Source: Mucilaginibacter sp.
GTDB lineage: Bacteria > Bacteroidota > Bacteroidia > Sphingobacteriales > Sphingobacteriaceae
Assembly (NCBI GenBank): GCA_031292485.1
Contig: JARLHA010000043.1
Span: 62,001-126,000 of the forward strand
Reading direction: 5' to 3'
DNA: 64,000 bases
Shown here in pieces: positions 25,574-34,397 of the stretch. The position numbers were made by a program, and so were the translations under genes. Each line of letters begins with the position of its first letter. Positions within the stretch are counted from its first letter, which is position 1. A model generated the notes under the pieces. It did no database searches. It saw only the letters and a list, made by a program, of their open reading frames with translations, and was not told the DNA's origin.

Positions 25574-28500
25574 CTATTGATTCACGGTGCTGCTGGTATC
25601 TGCAGCAGCCGGTTCGGGCGTCGTTGTGTCTTCCGGTTGATCGCTCTGCCCGCTATCATCGTGCTTAACCGGCGTAATATTTTTAATATAACCCTTTTTC
25701 AATAAAAATGGTATAACATGCTGTCCGGCAAGTCTCACCGCGTCTGATGATCCCCGGGTAGATTCAATGCGGATACATACGACTATATTGCCATTACCCT
25801 TTGCCATCGGGGCAAAAAACACATACCAACCATCGTTAATGCTTTGTTTTTTCCATATCCTCTCGGGTGTACCTGTTTTACCTGCCACGCTGATGCCCAA
25901 TACGGACACTTTTGGCGCGCTTTGCTCTATCATGTACTTGGTAATGACAGAGGCATATTGCTGGTCGTTAGCCAGCGTTATACCACTTTTTACAGTCGTT
26001 ACAGAATCGCTTACCTTCAAAACAAACCTATTGGCCACCAGCACTCCGTTATTGGCAACGCCCGAAACCAGTCGTGCCATAGCGGCAGGTGTAGCAATTA
26101 ATGCGCCCTGCCCCCATGCCATCCCGGATATCCCCATTGATCTTGAACGGCGTATATTATTGGGGTCGTATTTTGGTTTGGTGTTAAACTCTGTATTTCG
26201 CCATAAATTGCGCCACTTTTCTTCCTGGTCGGTATTTTCAGCAGGCTTGTTGTAAAAATACCCACCCACCCCATGTAAAAACATACCGGTTTTTAAATAC
26301 AGGTCGGCCATGTTTTCTTCCAGGTGCTGTTGGTTGGCCAGTTTTATAAAATATACGTTGTTCGATTTTGCGACAGCCCGTTCAAGGGTTATTTCGCCGG
26401 TTTCGTCGGGTTCAATGCCTTTCGTACGGATCCTTTCATTTTCGTTTACATGATAGGTTACTTTGGCAGCATTAAGTCCCAATTTATTGAACGCGGCCAT
26501 AGTGGTTAAAATTTTCGCCGTTGAGCCGGGCTGTGTGGCATAAGTAAAGCCGAGGTCGGTAGTAGTTACCCACTGCGCCAGTTTATTTTGCTCGGGTACG
26601 GGCATATTCAGTAGGTCCCAGTTATGCACGGGCGGTAAAGGGTATACTGCCGACGCCAGTACATCGCCGCTGGCCGGCTCCATAATTACTACCGAAATTC
26701 TTTTGTAATTAAAAGAGGTATCTACGGCGATGGACTGCTGGATACTTGTTTGGAGGTCAGCATCCACCGTTAGTTGGACATCCCGGTTTCGTTTTTTAAA
26801 GGACTCAACGGCTTCGCTGTTAATACCCGCTGCAAGCAAAGGAGCCAATGCGCTGTAATCCTTTTTGCTTACAGTCATTTCCCTTATTCCCCTTGGCAAG
26901 AAACGATCCTCCCTGTAAAAACTGGCGTGTACATTGTAGCTGGAAACAGGCATTTTAAACCCGCGTAATTCGGCGGCCTCGCCGTATTCGGCGAAATAGC
27001 CGTTGGTACTGCCGTTAAATACGTCGGTATTGGCATCACCCACCCAAAAAAACATTTGTTCCTCAAAGGGATAATAGCGCGTTAAACGCTTATGAACTGC
27101 TGAATCAAGGCTATAATTTCCCGCGCCTGCTGTGCCCAAAGCATTTTGCTGTTTTTTTATCAATTCCGGGTTGCTGGTGGCAAGGATAAGACCGTTACGG
27201 TCATAAAGTGTGCCTGCCTGCAATTTATTCATTAAAATACCAATACGCGGGTTGTAGCTAAACATCCGGGCACCACTTTTATCCGCCACCAAAGCTGGTT
27301 TTACCAGCCATTGGCGGTTATTAAAAAAGTATCTGGAAATATTGATGGTTAGCAAGATCATTCCAATACAGGCCGCAAGTAACGCAGGAACCAGGTTGCG
27401 ATCCTGCTGCCTGGTGATATAGCTCATTTGAATTGGCGTCCCTTTAACTTTGGAAGCCGACAACAAAAATCCAGCCACCATAAAATTGGCAACAAGCGAC
27501 GACCCTCCATAACTTTGAAAGGGTAAAGCTACGCCTGATAAAGGCAACGCCCCGGTAGATCCACCTGCTATCAAGATAAACTGGATAAAAGTACACAGGC
27601 CGATCCCGGCACATAAATAAAACAGGAAGGGCGTACCTGTTTGCCTGCCAATAATTATTGATCTGTGCAGGTACAACAAAAACAGTAAAAATATGGCTAT
27701 GATGCCTGCCCATCCAAACTCTTCGCCCATAGATGGCAATATCATGTCGGTATGTGCTTCGGGAATAGTTTTGGCGAAACCTTCACCAATTCCCTGGCCT
27801 GCCGCTCCCCCGCTTGCCATGGCCCACAAGCCATTTGCTACCTGGTCGCCGCCATAAACTTCGTTGTTCCAGGCGTCCTGCCAAATGGCTTTTCGCTCAA
27901 CAAGGCGCTCAACTGGCCCGGGTATCAGCTTATCTAAATGCGGGATCTTATCGATAGTTAAAAAACCTGCAATTACGATCAAAGCCATAATAGCTGATTC
28001 GCTGAGCTGTTTGCGTTGGTAAAAGAAAACGAATAGCAGCATGGCAAGTGTTAAACCGCCCGATAACCATACATTTTTAAAAATCCAGGTAACGATAACA
28101 TAAAACACAACGGATAGGGCCATAAACATAAAATCACCCCTTGAAAAAGAGAACAGAACGATGAAGGTAAAGCAGATAATGATAGCAGGTCCCATATCGC
28201 CCAGCATTAAAAACAGGAACAGTGTAATGCCGATTGCGATAAGTGCAAAGGAAAAAAACGACCATCGTTTACGCCAGCTGGCATATTCGCTGATAAACTT
28301 TTCATTCACCGCAAAAAATCCCGCCAGGAAAATGATGACCAAATATTTAACGATCTCGCTCGGCTGGAAGCCAAATAAGTTAACTTTTACGCCGCTTCCT
28401 TCCGGACCGGCCCCAAAACGAATGGTGAGAATCAGCAAAATAATAGCTGCAACGATCCATGGCCAGCCGTTAGCTGCTTTATCGTTATTCTTAAACAAAA

Positions 28501-29725
28501 ACATTCTGTAAAAGCCCGAATCGGCATTAAACCGCCGTATATTAAATAAGAGCATCAGCAACATAGCGCCAAAGCCAATAGCGAGGTAAACGACCGTGTC
28601 GCGGGCAAAAAACCGATCCCGCAAAGGATCCTGTAAGCTAAAAAGGGTTAAAAGAGACAACCCGGTAAGAATCATTACCAATGGAAGGATTAATTGGTCA
28701 CAATCTGAGAATTTCCAACCCAGAACCAGATGGGTTATTAAAAATCCTGCAAAAAAGCATGCAACAATTATGCAATACGATAAATTAAATTCAGCCGGGG
28801 TACGGATAATAAACGATTTTTCCTTTTTAAGGATGTTATAATCACGGGCAGATAACAATCGGATGGAATGCGGCGACTGGTAAAAATCAAACGCTTCATC
28901 TCCATCAAGATTTTCGGTACCTTTAGATTTACCAAACTGGAAACCTGGCTGCAAAGGCAGCACCTCAAATGCTTTATTTGCGGGCAGGTTTTTAAACGCA
29001 TAATCTCCGTTCCCATCTGTACGTGAAAAAGCAATCAACGATTGCAGATGCTTTTGTCCCTTATTATCCAAAACGTAAACTAATTTATAAGCGGGTGTTT
29101 GTTTGGTCTGTGTTTTAACCTGCCCTGCTTCTTCATCGTTATAAATACTGTCCTGCGGCAATATCATTTGCAGCCGTACCAAAACACCGCCTACCGGTAG
29201 TTTTTTGTTCAGTATTTTACCTGAAATGGCGCTGCCATCCATACCAAGATCGGTGGTTGCAGGCAAAGCCGGCGGATTACTTTTTTCCTGGATAAAACGA
29301 ACAGAATCATCACCGGTATAACCCAATAGGGATCGGGAAACCATCACTCGCTGCTTATATGATTCGCCGCCCTCATCAAATGCCTGGTCTGCATTGATAT
29401 TAAACCGCTGTTTATTTAATTCGCCAATGTTATCAAACTTAAGCCCGTTGTTTAAGTTATTGGCAAGGGTATGTTCAATCAGGCTGATATCATTCTGATC
29501 TTCAAAATAATACCCTTTTTTTAACAACACACTTAAGTTTTGGGCAAGGTAAGGCGCGTTCAGGTTGATCATCGTACCATCCTTAAGTCGCTGGCCTACA
29601 TCGGTAAAATTCTTCTGTTCAACGTAAAAAAGACGGATAAAAAGCAGCAAAAGGATAATGCCTGTAAGTATTAAAAACAAACGCTCTTTTTTGCGTGAAA
29701 TAGGCGTGGTTGCTTCCGGTTTCAT
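25574..29725 (-). CDS. Fusion of SEDS glycosyltransferase (RodA/FtsW) and class-B PBP transpeptidase
   Basis: One 1383-residue frame with no internal break. Residues 15-33 are a membrane anchor. Residues 34-310 are an extracytoplasmic region that includes a Cna/carboxypeptidase-regulatory-like segment (SGKILNKKLPVGGV ... NGDYAFKNLP). Residues 314-760 are the SEDS core with FQPSE at 453-457, the catalytic Asp region IPEAHTD (D660) with GEEFGW, and the SYGGSS signature near 738-743. A membrane helix at 779-797 begins the PBP part, with YDRNG in the pedestal (841-845) and the transpeptidase motifs STAK (S1068), SNN (1121-1123) and KTG (1283-1285). It should polymerise and cross-link peptidoglycan in one polypeptide. 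It starts 4 bases after the PP2C stop. Confidence 0.92.
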   Translation of the reverse strand: MKPEATTPISRKKERLFLILTGIILLLLFIRLFYVEQKNFTDVGQRLKDGTMINLNAPYLAQNLSVLLKKGYYFEDQNDISLIEHTLANNLNNGLKFDNIGELNKQRFNINADQAFDEGGESYKQRVMVSRSLLGYTGDDSVRFIQEKSNPPALPATTDLGMDGSAISGKILNKKLPVGGVLVRLQMILPQDSIYNDEEAGQVKTQTKQTPAYKLVYVLDNKGQKHLQSLIAFSRTDGNGDYAFKNLPANKAFEVLPLQPGFQFGKSKGTENLDGDEAFDFYQSPHSIRLLSARDYNILKKEKSFIIRTPAEFNLSYCIIVACFFAGFLITHLVLGWKFSDCDQLILPLVMILTGLSLLTLFSLQDPLRDRFFARDTVVYLAIGFGAMLLMLLFNIRRFNADSGFYRMFLFKNNDKAANGWPWIVAAIILLILTIRFGAGPEGSGVKVNLFGFQPSEIVKYLVIIFLAGFFAVNEKFISEYASWRKRWSFFSFALIAIGITLFLFLMLGDMGPAIIICFTFIVLFSFSRGDFMFMALSVVFYVIVTWIFKNVWLSGGLTLAMLLFVFFYQRKQLSESAIMALIVIAGFLTIDKIPHLDKLIPGPVERLVERKAIWQDAWNNEVYGGDQVANGLWAMASGGAAGQGIGEGFAKTIPEAHTDMILPSMGEEFGWAGIIAIFLLFLLYLHRSIIIGRQTGTPFLFYLCAGIGLCTFIQFILIAGGSTGALPLSGVALPFQSYGGSSLVANFMVAGFLLSASKVKGTPIQMSYITRQQDRNLVPALLAACIGMILLTINISRYFFNNRQWLVKPALVADKSGARMFSYNPRIGILMNKLQAGTLYDRNGLILATSNPELIKKQQNALGTAGAGNYSLDSAVHKRLTRYYPFEEQMFFWVGDANTDVFNGSTNGYFAEYGEAAELRGFKMPVSSYNVHASFYREDRFLPRGIREMTVSKKDYSALAPLLAAGINSEAVESFKKRNRDVQLTVDADLQTSIQQSIAVDTSFNYKRISVVIMEPASGDVLASAVYPLPPVHNWDLLNMPVPEQNKLAQWVTTTDLGFTYATQPGSTAKILTTMAAFNKLGLNAAKVTYHVNENERIRTKGIEPDETGEITLERAVAKSNNVYFIKLANQQHLEENMADLYLKTGMFLHGVGGYFYNKPAENTDQEEKWRNLWRNTEFNTKPKYDPNNIRRSRSMGISGMAWGQGALIATPAAMARLVSGVANNGVLVANRFVLKVSDSVTTVKSGITLANDQQYASVITKYMIEQSAPKVSVLGISVAGKTGTPERIWKKQSINDGWYVFFAPMAKGNGNIVVCIRIESTRGSSDAVRLAGQHVIPFLLKKGYIKNITPVKHDDSGQSDQPEDTTTPEPAAADTSSTVNQ

Positions 29726-29729
29726 TATC

Positions 29730-31157
29730 CTATTTCTTTTTATTTACCGGGACCGAATCAACGCTGAAAGCCGCTGACGGAAGTTTTCCGCTGATGTATT
29801 TTTTATCTGGAAATGTGTACGCGTTTACAATTTGTACGGGGCAATTAATAAACCTTGTGTTTTTTAATTCGAGCGCATTATTAACCGAAGCAACGCCTGC
29901 CTGAAAATTGACCAGCGAAATACTATCCAGTAAAACTTTTTTACATTTTGCAGTAAGCTGGAACGCTGCGCCATTATACCCCGAATCACTTTGTAATACA
30001 ATTTTACCCTTTGCTTTAATAGTTAAACTATCCTTATTGATTTGGATAGCTTCACTGATAAGTAAAGGCACGGTAAAGGATGTATCTGATAGTATTAAAA
30101 CATGGCCTTTTGTCTGGTCGATAGCCTGCTGCAATTTTATTTCCTGCTTATTTTTTTGCCTTTTTACAGGCAAAACTAATTGCGCAGGCTGAGAAGACGT
30201 GTTACCTTTGTTTTGCAGGTATTGATAAACGGATGCTGCCAAAAAAAACAACATCAACACCCATAACAGGGTTACCATGCCCGTTTTGCCTTTCGTTTTT
30301 TGCAACTTTTGCGGTGGCACGGGATAATCGCCTGTTAAGGGATTGGATTTAATGCCTGTGCTTTTGTTGCCATTCGCTATAGGTTTTGCAGTTTCAAATT
30401 GAACTTTTTCCTTATTATTTTGAACCAATACTACGGTAATATTATCCGCACCGCCATTTTGGTTAGCGGTATCAACCAGCTGCTGGCATTTGTCTTTTAA
30501 CGATCCGTCTGAAGATAAAATTCCGTTCATTGCCGTGCTGTCAACCATATCGGTTAATCCGTCACTGCACAGCAAAAGCATATCCCCCGTAAGGAACGGC
30601 GACTGCCCGGTTTCAACATATTCTTTATCGTCTCCTAAATGTTTATCCAGGCCCAAAGCTTTATTGATCTCGTTACGTTTTGGGTGTTTCATAGCTTCGC
30701 CTTCAGTTAACCGTCCGGAATCCTCTAAAAAGCCCACAAACGATTGATCGTGAGTAATTTTCACCAATGATTTATCCCTAACCAGATATAACCGCGTGTC
30801 GCCAACATGGGCAAAATAGAACTGGTTATTTGTTATGTCGACAAGCGCCAGCGTACAAACGCAAGCCATGTGTGCATGTTCTTTAGAATTTTGTTTTTCA
30901 AGGATAATTTTTTGATTGGCCTGGTCAAAACAATCCAGCATCATTGGTATGATCTCCCCTGATGGCTGCTCAAGCCTCTGCAGAATAGCCTCCTTTGCCA
31001 TGGAAGCCGCAATTTCGCCTCCTGCATATCCCCCAACGCCATCAATTACGCAGGCAATGATGAATTGATTATTGGCGGTAATCTCTGCAATGAAAGTATC
31101 TTCATTGTTCTTACGTTGCTTGCCGGGGTCGGTTAATCCGAAAAATTGTTCAGTCAT
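29730..31157 (-). CDS. Membrane-anchored PP2C-type Ser/Thr phosphatase (PstP-like)
   Basis: A 475-residue protein phosphatase expected to reverse the kinases of the operon. PP2C metal motifs: FIAEI... then VIDGVGGYAGGE, HVGDTRLYLVRD, LCSDGLTDMV and GGADNITVVLV, ending near residue 245. After a polar linker a membrane helix lies at about 297-316 (GMVTLLWVLMLFFLAASVYQ). The extracytoplasmic part of about 140 residues has repeated short strands (ILISDTS-like; LTIKAKGKIVLQSDSG; CKKVLLDSISLVNF) resembling a small right-handed beta-helix, unlike PstP, whose external part is short. It is coupled to the small membrane peptide upstream by an 8-base overlap. Confidence 0.92.
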   Translation of the reverse strand: MTEQFFGLTDPGKQRKNNEDTFIAEITANNQFIIACVIDGVGGYAGGEIAASMAKEAILQRLEQPSGEIIPMMLDCFDQANQKIILEKQNSKEHAHMACVCTLALVDITNNQFYFAHVGDTRLYLVRDKSLVKITHDQSFVGFLEDSGRLTEGEAMKHPKRNEINKALGLDKHLGDDKEYVETGQSPFLTGDMLLLCSDGLTDMVDSTAMNGILSSDGSLKDKCQQLVDTANQNGGADNITVVLVQNNKEKVQFETAKPIANGNKSTGIKSNPLTGDYPVPPQKLQKTKGKTGMVTLLWVLMLFFLAASVYQYLQNKGNTSSQPAQLVLPVKRQKNKQEIKLQQAIDQTKGHVLILSDTSFTVPLLISEAIQINKDSLTIKAKGKIVLQSDSGYNGAAFQLTAKCKKVLLDSISLVNFQAGVASVNNALELKNTRFINCPVQIVNAYTFPDKKYISGKLPSAAFSVDSVPVNKKK

Positions 31158-31248
31158 TCGGTTTGCGTGAGTTTTTTATATCAAAAAAATGAGTAGCGAG
31201 CAGCGCCACACAAATAACTAATATGCCTGAGGATAAGATTTGCGACAT
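31150..31248 (-). CDS. 32-residue single-pass membrane peptide inside the kinase/SEDS-PBP operon
   Basis: ATG at 31246-31248 lies 5 bases after the stop of the FHA-like gene, and the TGA at 31150-31152 overlaps the PP2C start by 8 bases. The peptide begins MSQILSSGILVICVALLATH and ends in a short charged tail (FFDIKNSRKPND), so it has one helix of about 18 residues with a cytoplasmic-type basic end. Tight spacing on both sides supports translation. It could be a small partner of the phosphatase or the SEDS-PBP protein. No homologue is known to me. Confidence 0.55.
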   Translation of the reverse strand: MSQILSSGILVICVALLATHFFDIKNSRKPND

Positions 31249-31253
31249 TTTTG

Positions 31254-32207
31254 CTATGATTTAAAAATGTTTACCCCAACTATTCCATTCAGCAAAATCT
31301 TTGAATTTACCGGAAGCTCCACCCACGAAGGTGAGTTTACATCACTTTTGGCTACCATATTTTCATTTAAAATAGTCAATTCTCCAAAGGAGGCCAAATA
31401 AAATTTGCCATCGGATTTATTGTACCTGATCTGCAAATGCGGTGTATTTACCCACTCGGATGGAATCTTAAAAATATTGGTTTCCTCCCTGGCTTCTTCA
31501 TCACCAGAAACAACTATTTCATCATCTGTCATTAAATATTCAACTTTTTTACCGGCAAACTGCTTATCAGGAAGAATGGTTTCAAACCTTGCAAATTTCT
31601 TTTTGTCTTTACTTACCGGGTTACTCCCGGGATCCTGCTGCTGCTCAACATATGGAAGTTCGTAATAACCTTCGCTGTAATAATTAAAGCCATTCAATAT
31701 TTCCTGGCTTACATCAAAGGTTTGTGCTATCCCTGTTTGCCGTGGAATAAACGTTACCCTTAAATTTTCCTCCTTTTTTGTACTTCCTGGTAACAGTTTA
31801 CCGATAAAGCCAATGTCGCCGCGTGCATAATCCGGATGTGAAACCAATCTGAACACCCATTTCGAGCTTGATGGTTCCACCACCTTGCCCGCCATACGGT
31901 ATTGCTTTAACAATTCATAAAACTTTTTTATGGTCTCATTTATAATAATGCCAAAAATACCCTGCTTATTATGCATAAACTCGGCATAGTCTTCCGCATT
32001 AAAGCTGATGATATATTCATGGTAAAAAACGATCCTGTCTCCGAATGACAGCGTTCTGATGGAATCGTTGAATTTTTCGATAACGTAATTATAAACATCG
32101 TCCGGTGTAAGTGTAAGCTGTTTTTTTGCTTTACTATGATTGATATTTCCGGTCAAAAACCAATCCTGAATGCCTAGTCTTTGCCAGATAGTACTTTTTG
32201 CTTCCAT
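31254..32207 (-). CDS. FHA-like signalling protein with FhaA-like N-terminal region
   Basis: A 317-residue cytoplasmic protein. The N-terminal 150 residues (TPDDVYNYVIEKFNDSIRTL; RIVFYHEYIISFNAEDYAEF) have the layout of the DUF3662-type domain of actinobacterial FhaA. The C-terminal 95 residues look like an FHA beta-sandwich (IVVSGDEE, HLQIRYNKSDGKFYLASFG, ELPVNSKILLNG), but the Arg and Ser of the phosphothreonine pocket are not evident, so binding may be lost or altered. It starts 6 bases after the first kinase gene. The family assignment is tentative; its role in the signalling operon is clear from position. Confidence 0.6.
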   Translation of the reverse strand: MEAKSTIWQRLGIQDWFLTGNINHSKAKKQLTLTPDDVYNYVIEKFNDSIRTLSFGDRIVFYHEYIISFNAEDYAEFMHNKQGIFGIIINETIKKFYELLKQYRMAGKVVEPSSSKWVFRLVSHPDYARGDIGFIGKLLPGSTKKEENLRVTFIPRQTGIAQTFDVSQEILNGFNYYSEGYYELPYVEQQQDPGSNPVSKDKKKFARFETILPDKQFAGKKVEYLMTDDEIVVSGDEEAREETNIFKIPSEWVNTPHLQIRYNKSDGKFYLASFGELTILNENMVAKSDVNSPSWVELPVNSKILLNGIVGVNIFKS

Positions 32208-32213
32208 TAATCC

Positions 32214-33548
32214 TTAGTTATTTTGTTTATTTGTCGTATCGGCGGCCGTACTATCCGGATTACTGCCATCCTTATGTGTTTGAGGGTTCATGCCCTCTTT
32301 AATTGCATTCAGCGTAGTTGAATCAACCAGCTTTTGTTTTTCCCGATGTTTCCGTGCATAATAGTCTTCGGCCAGTTGAGCTGTATCGATAGTTTTTGGT
32401 GTGTCAACAACTGTTTTGGCCGCCTGGTTAACCGGAACCGCAGATTTGGAAAACAATGAATAGCCGGCTAATGCCATAAACACGAACAATAAAACCATAA
32501 ATCCATAAAATACAGGTTTTGATAAGGTAATCATCCTGCTGCCGGCAGGCGGCCCATAGCTGGTTAAAGGTACAACGGGCGGTGATGTTTCAATTTCCGG
32601 TTTTATATTTTTTGCACTATTCCCTTTGCTGCTTTTATTATCTGCTATACTGTTTTCGATGATGGCTTCCTGCAACTGAATACCATTGGAATAACGATTT
32701 TCGGGTGATTTTTCAAGACAATCCGCTATCAGATCCAGTAACCATACAGGCACCTGCATTTCACGTTCCTTTTGGGCGGCGGTCCAGTTTTCCGGAAGAT
32801 GCTGGCGGCGAAGCTCGAGCAGGTCGGGTAGCGGCGATTCCATGTGGGCAATCATCACCGTGTTCCGGGCTGTTTCGCCGTTATCCTTTAGCGGAAAAGG
32901 AACCTGGCCTGCAAGCAACTCGTATAATATTACGCCATAACTGTAAACATCCGTCTGAAACAGCATTTTGCCCTCATTCTGCTCGGGCGCCATAAATTCA
33001 ATTGCCCCGGCATGCCGCATACTGCTCCGGCGCTGCTCGTCAGACATTACAGACAAACCGAAATCAAGCAAAACGTAATTCCCTGAATGTATGTTAAATT
33101 TAACATTATTGCTTTTAATGTCTCCGTGTTTTACACCCACTTTATGACAATGACACAGGGCATTGGCAAGTTGATCGGCTACTTTAATCGTTTCCTTTAT
33201 GGTAAAAATGGCTTCGTGAGGCGGTTTAAGCAACTCTTCAAGGTCAGGCCCTTCAATAAACTCCATCTCTATAAATGGGAACGACCCGCTTTCGGTGATA
33301 CCTGAATTTAATATTTTAACCACATTGGGGTTAGGCGCCTCGTTTACCTTTTTCAGTTTATCTACCTCGTTCTTAAAATTGCGGTAATTTTTATCATCGG
33401 TACTTTCGGTGTGAATTGGGGTCGGTAATATTTTTACAGCGCTGATGATCGGGCCTATTCGTCTGCCTTTATAAACCGAACCTTGTCCCCCTGTGCGCAA
33501 TGCACCCATATTTTCCAGTCCTTCAGCAATTGTAAATACTTTACTCAT
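32214..33548 (-). CDS. Membrane-anchored Ser/Thr protein kinase (Hanks type), promoter-proximal copy
   Basis: A 444-residue paralogue of the kinase at 23418-24758; the first 300 residues are nearly the same. GGQGSVYKG, SAVKILP, HGDIKSNN, DFGLS and MAPEQ are all present, again with Gly in place of the HRD Arg. A Pro/Ser linker precedes one membrane helix at about 338-356 (VFYGFMVLLFVFMALAGYSL), followed by an external tail of about 85 residues without PASTA domains. The start at 33548 (MSKVFTIAEG) matches the paralogue's MGKIFTIAEG; the frame is open 17 codons further. It is the first gene of the operon. Confidence 0.92.
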   Translation of the reverse strand: MSKVFTIAEGLENMGALRTGGQGSVYKGRRIGPIISAVKILPTPIHTESTDDKNYRNFKNEVDKLKKVNEAPNPNVVKILNSGITESGSFPFIEMEFIEGPDLEELLKPPHEAIFTIKETIKVADQLANALCHCHKVGVKHGDIKSNNVKFNIHSGNYVLLDFGLSVMSDEQRRSSMRHAGAIEFMAPEQNEGKMLFQTDVYSYGVILYELLAGQVPFPLKDNGETARNTVMIAHMESPLPDLLELRRQHLPENWTAAQKEREMQVPVWLLDLIADCLEKSPENRYSNGIQLQEAIIENSIADNKSSKGNSAKNIKPEIETSPPVVPLTSYGPPAGSRMITLSKPVFYGFMVLLFVFMALAGYSLFSKSAVPVNQAAKTVVDTPKTIDTAQLAEDYYARKHREKQKLVDSTTLNAIKEGMNPQTHKDGSNPDSTAADTTNKQNN

Positions 33549-34397
33549 CCTTTGTTTTAAGCTTATTCCTGTTAAAATACCACTGTTAGTTAACGTCAAT
33601 AAATGTATTATGTTTATATCAATTATGATAAAGTTTTACTTAAAAAAACACTTTTTCGACTTATAATAACTAATGTTACGCACTCAATTGATTTAAAAGC
33701 AGCTATCGGTGTTGATAACCTGATATACCGGGTATAAGCCGCTTTTGCCGCGGCCGCCATTATTTGTGTTTTCGCAGCAAAATGGTTTTAGATTTTACGT
33801 ACCTTAAATCATTCCGGCTTTACAAGGTTAATGGCTGTAATTAAATGGCTGGTTTGGGTAACAACTGCCTTTAAGGGTGATTTGGGAAAGGATGTGCTGC
33901 ACTTTTCACCGGTTTTGATAGACCGCAGTGATTTTCCGGGCCGACAGTGCCCTGTCCTGGAAACAGCTAGCGTGTGTCAGCGCGCCCTCCCCTTTTTTTG
34001 AAAACTTGCTTAAGCCCATTGGTGATAGTGCAAAAATCGCTGCAATTTTAAAGGTGCAAATCAAAAAAAGCTGCTGCAAAACATGCACGGCCGAAGTTTA
34101 AATGGTTCAAAAAAACGAATGATCCTTTTCATGACGAGCGAGTAGCCCTCCTTTGCCTGATGAAGGCTATGGAATTATACCGGCAGCCGGGTGCAAAAAA
34201 AGGCTCTTCCGCAGATCGCTAAATAAGCGTCCCGCGTGACTCTAACGTTGGAAAAAACGTTTTTAAAAACGCACTCTTCCATTGTAAAGATTATTCACAG
34301 TTTTAAAATAAAAAGCAGATAAGGTTTAGGTGTTTTTTTTTACAAATAGTTAACGGTATACATGCAAAAAAAGAATAACAGCAAGTCGCTATTGCGT
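33549..34397. other. Long intergenic region without a recognisable gene
   Basis: About 850 bases upstream of the kinase operon. Both strands have short open frames (for example 33831-34001 plus and 33906-34088 minus) but none has a family resemblance, start context or coupling. GC-richer stretches at 33730-34070 look like decayed coding sequence. The operon promoter should lie within the first 150 bases, but I see no clear TAnnTTTG box there. Confidence 0.4.

Noticed and set aside
23418..33548. Kinase/phosphatase/FHA set as a type VI secretion regulatory module
   Set aside because: T6SS uses PpkA/PppA/Fha, but no T6SS structural gene is in the window and the operon contains a SEDS-PBP fusion, which points to the cell wall.
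33831..34088. Short overlapping frames on both strands upstream of the kinase operon
   Set aside because: No recognisable family, start context or coupling; other frames nearby are full of stops, so this looks like decayed sequence at most.
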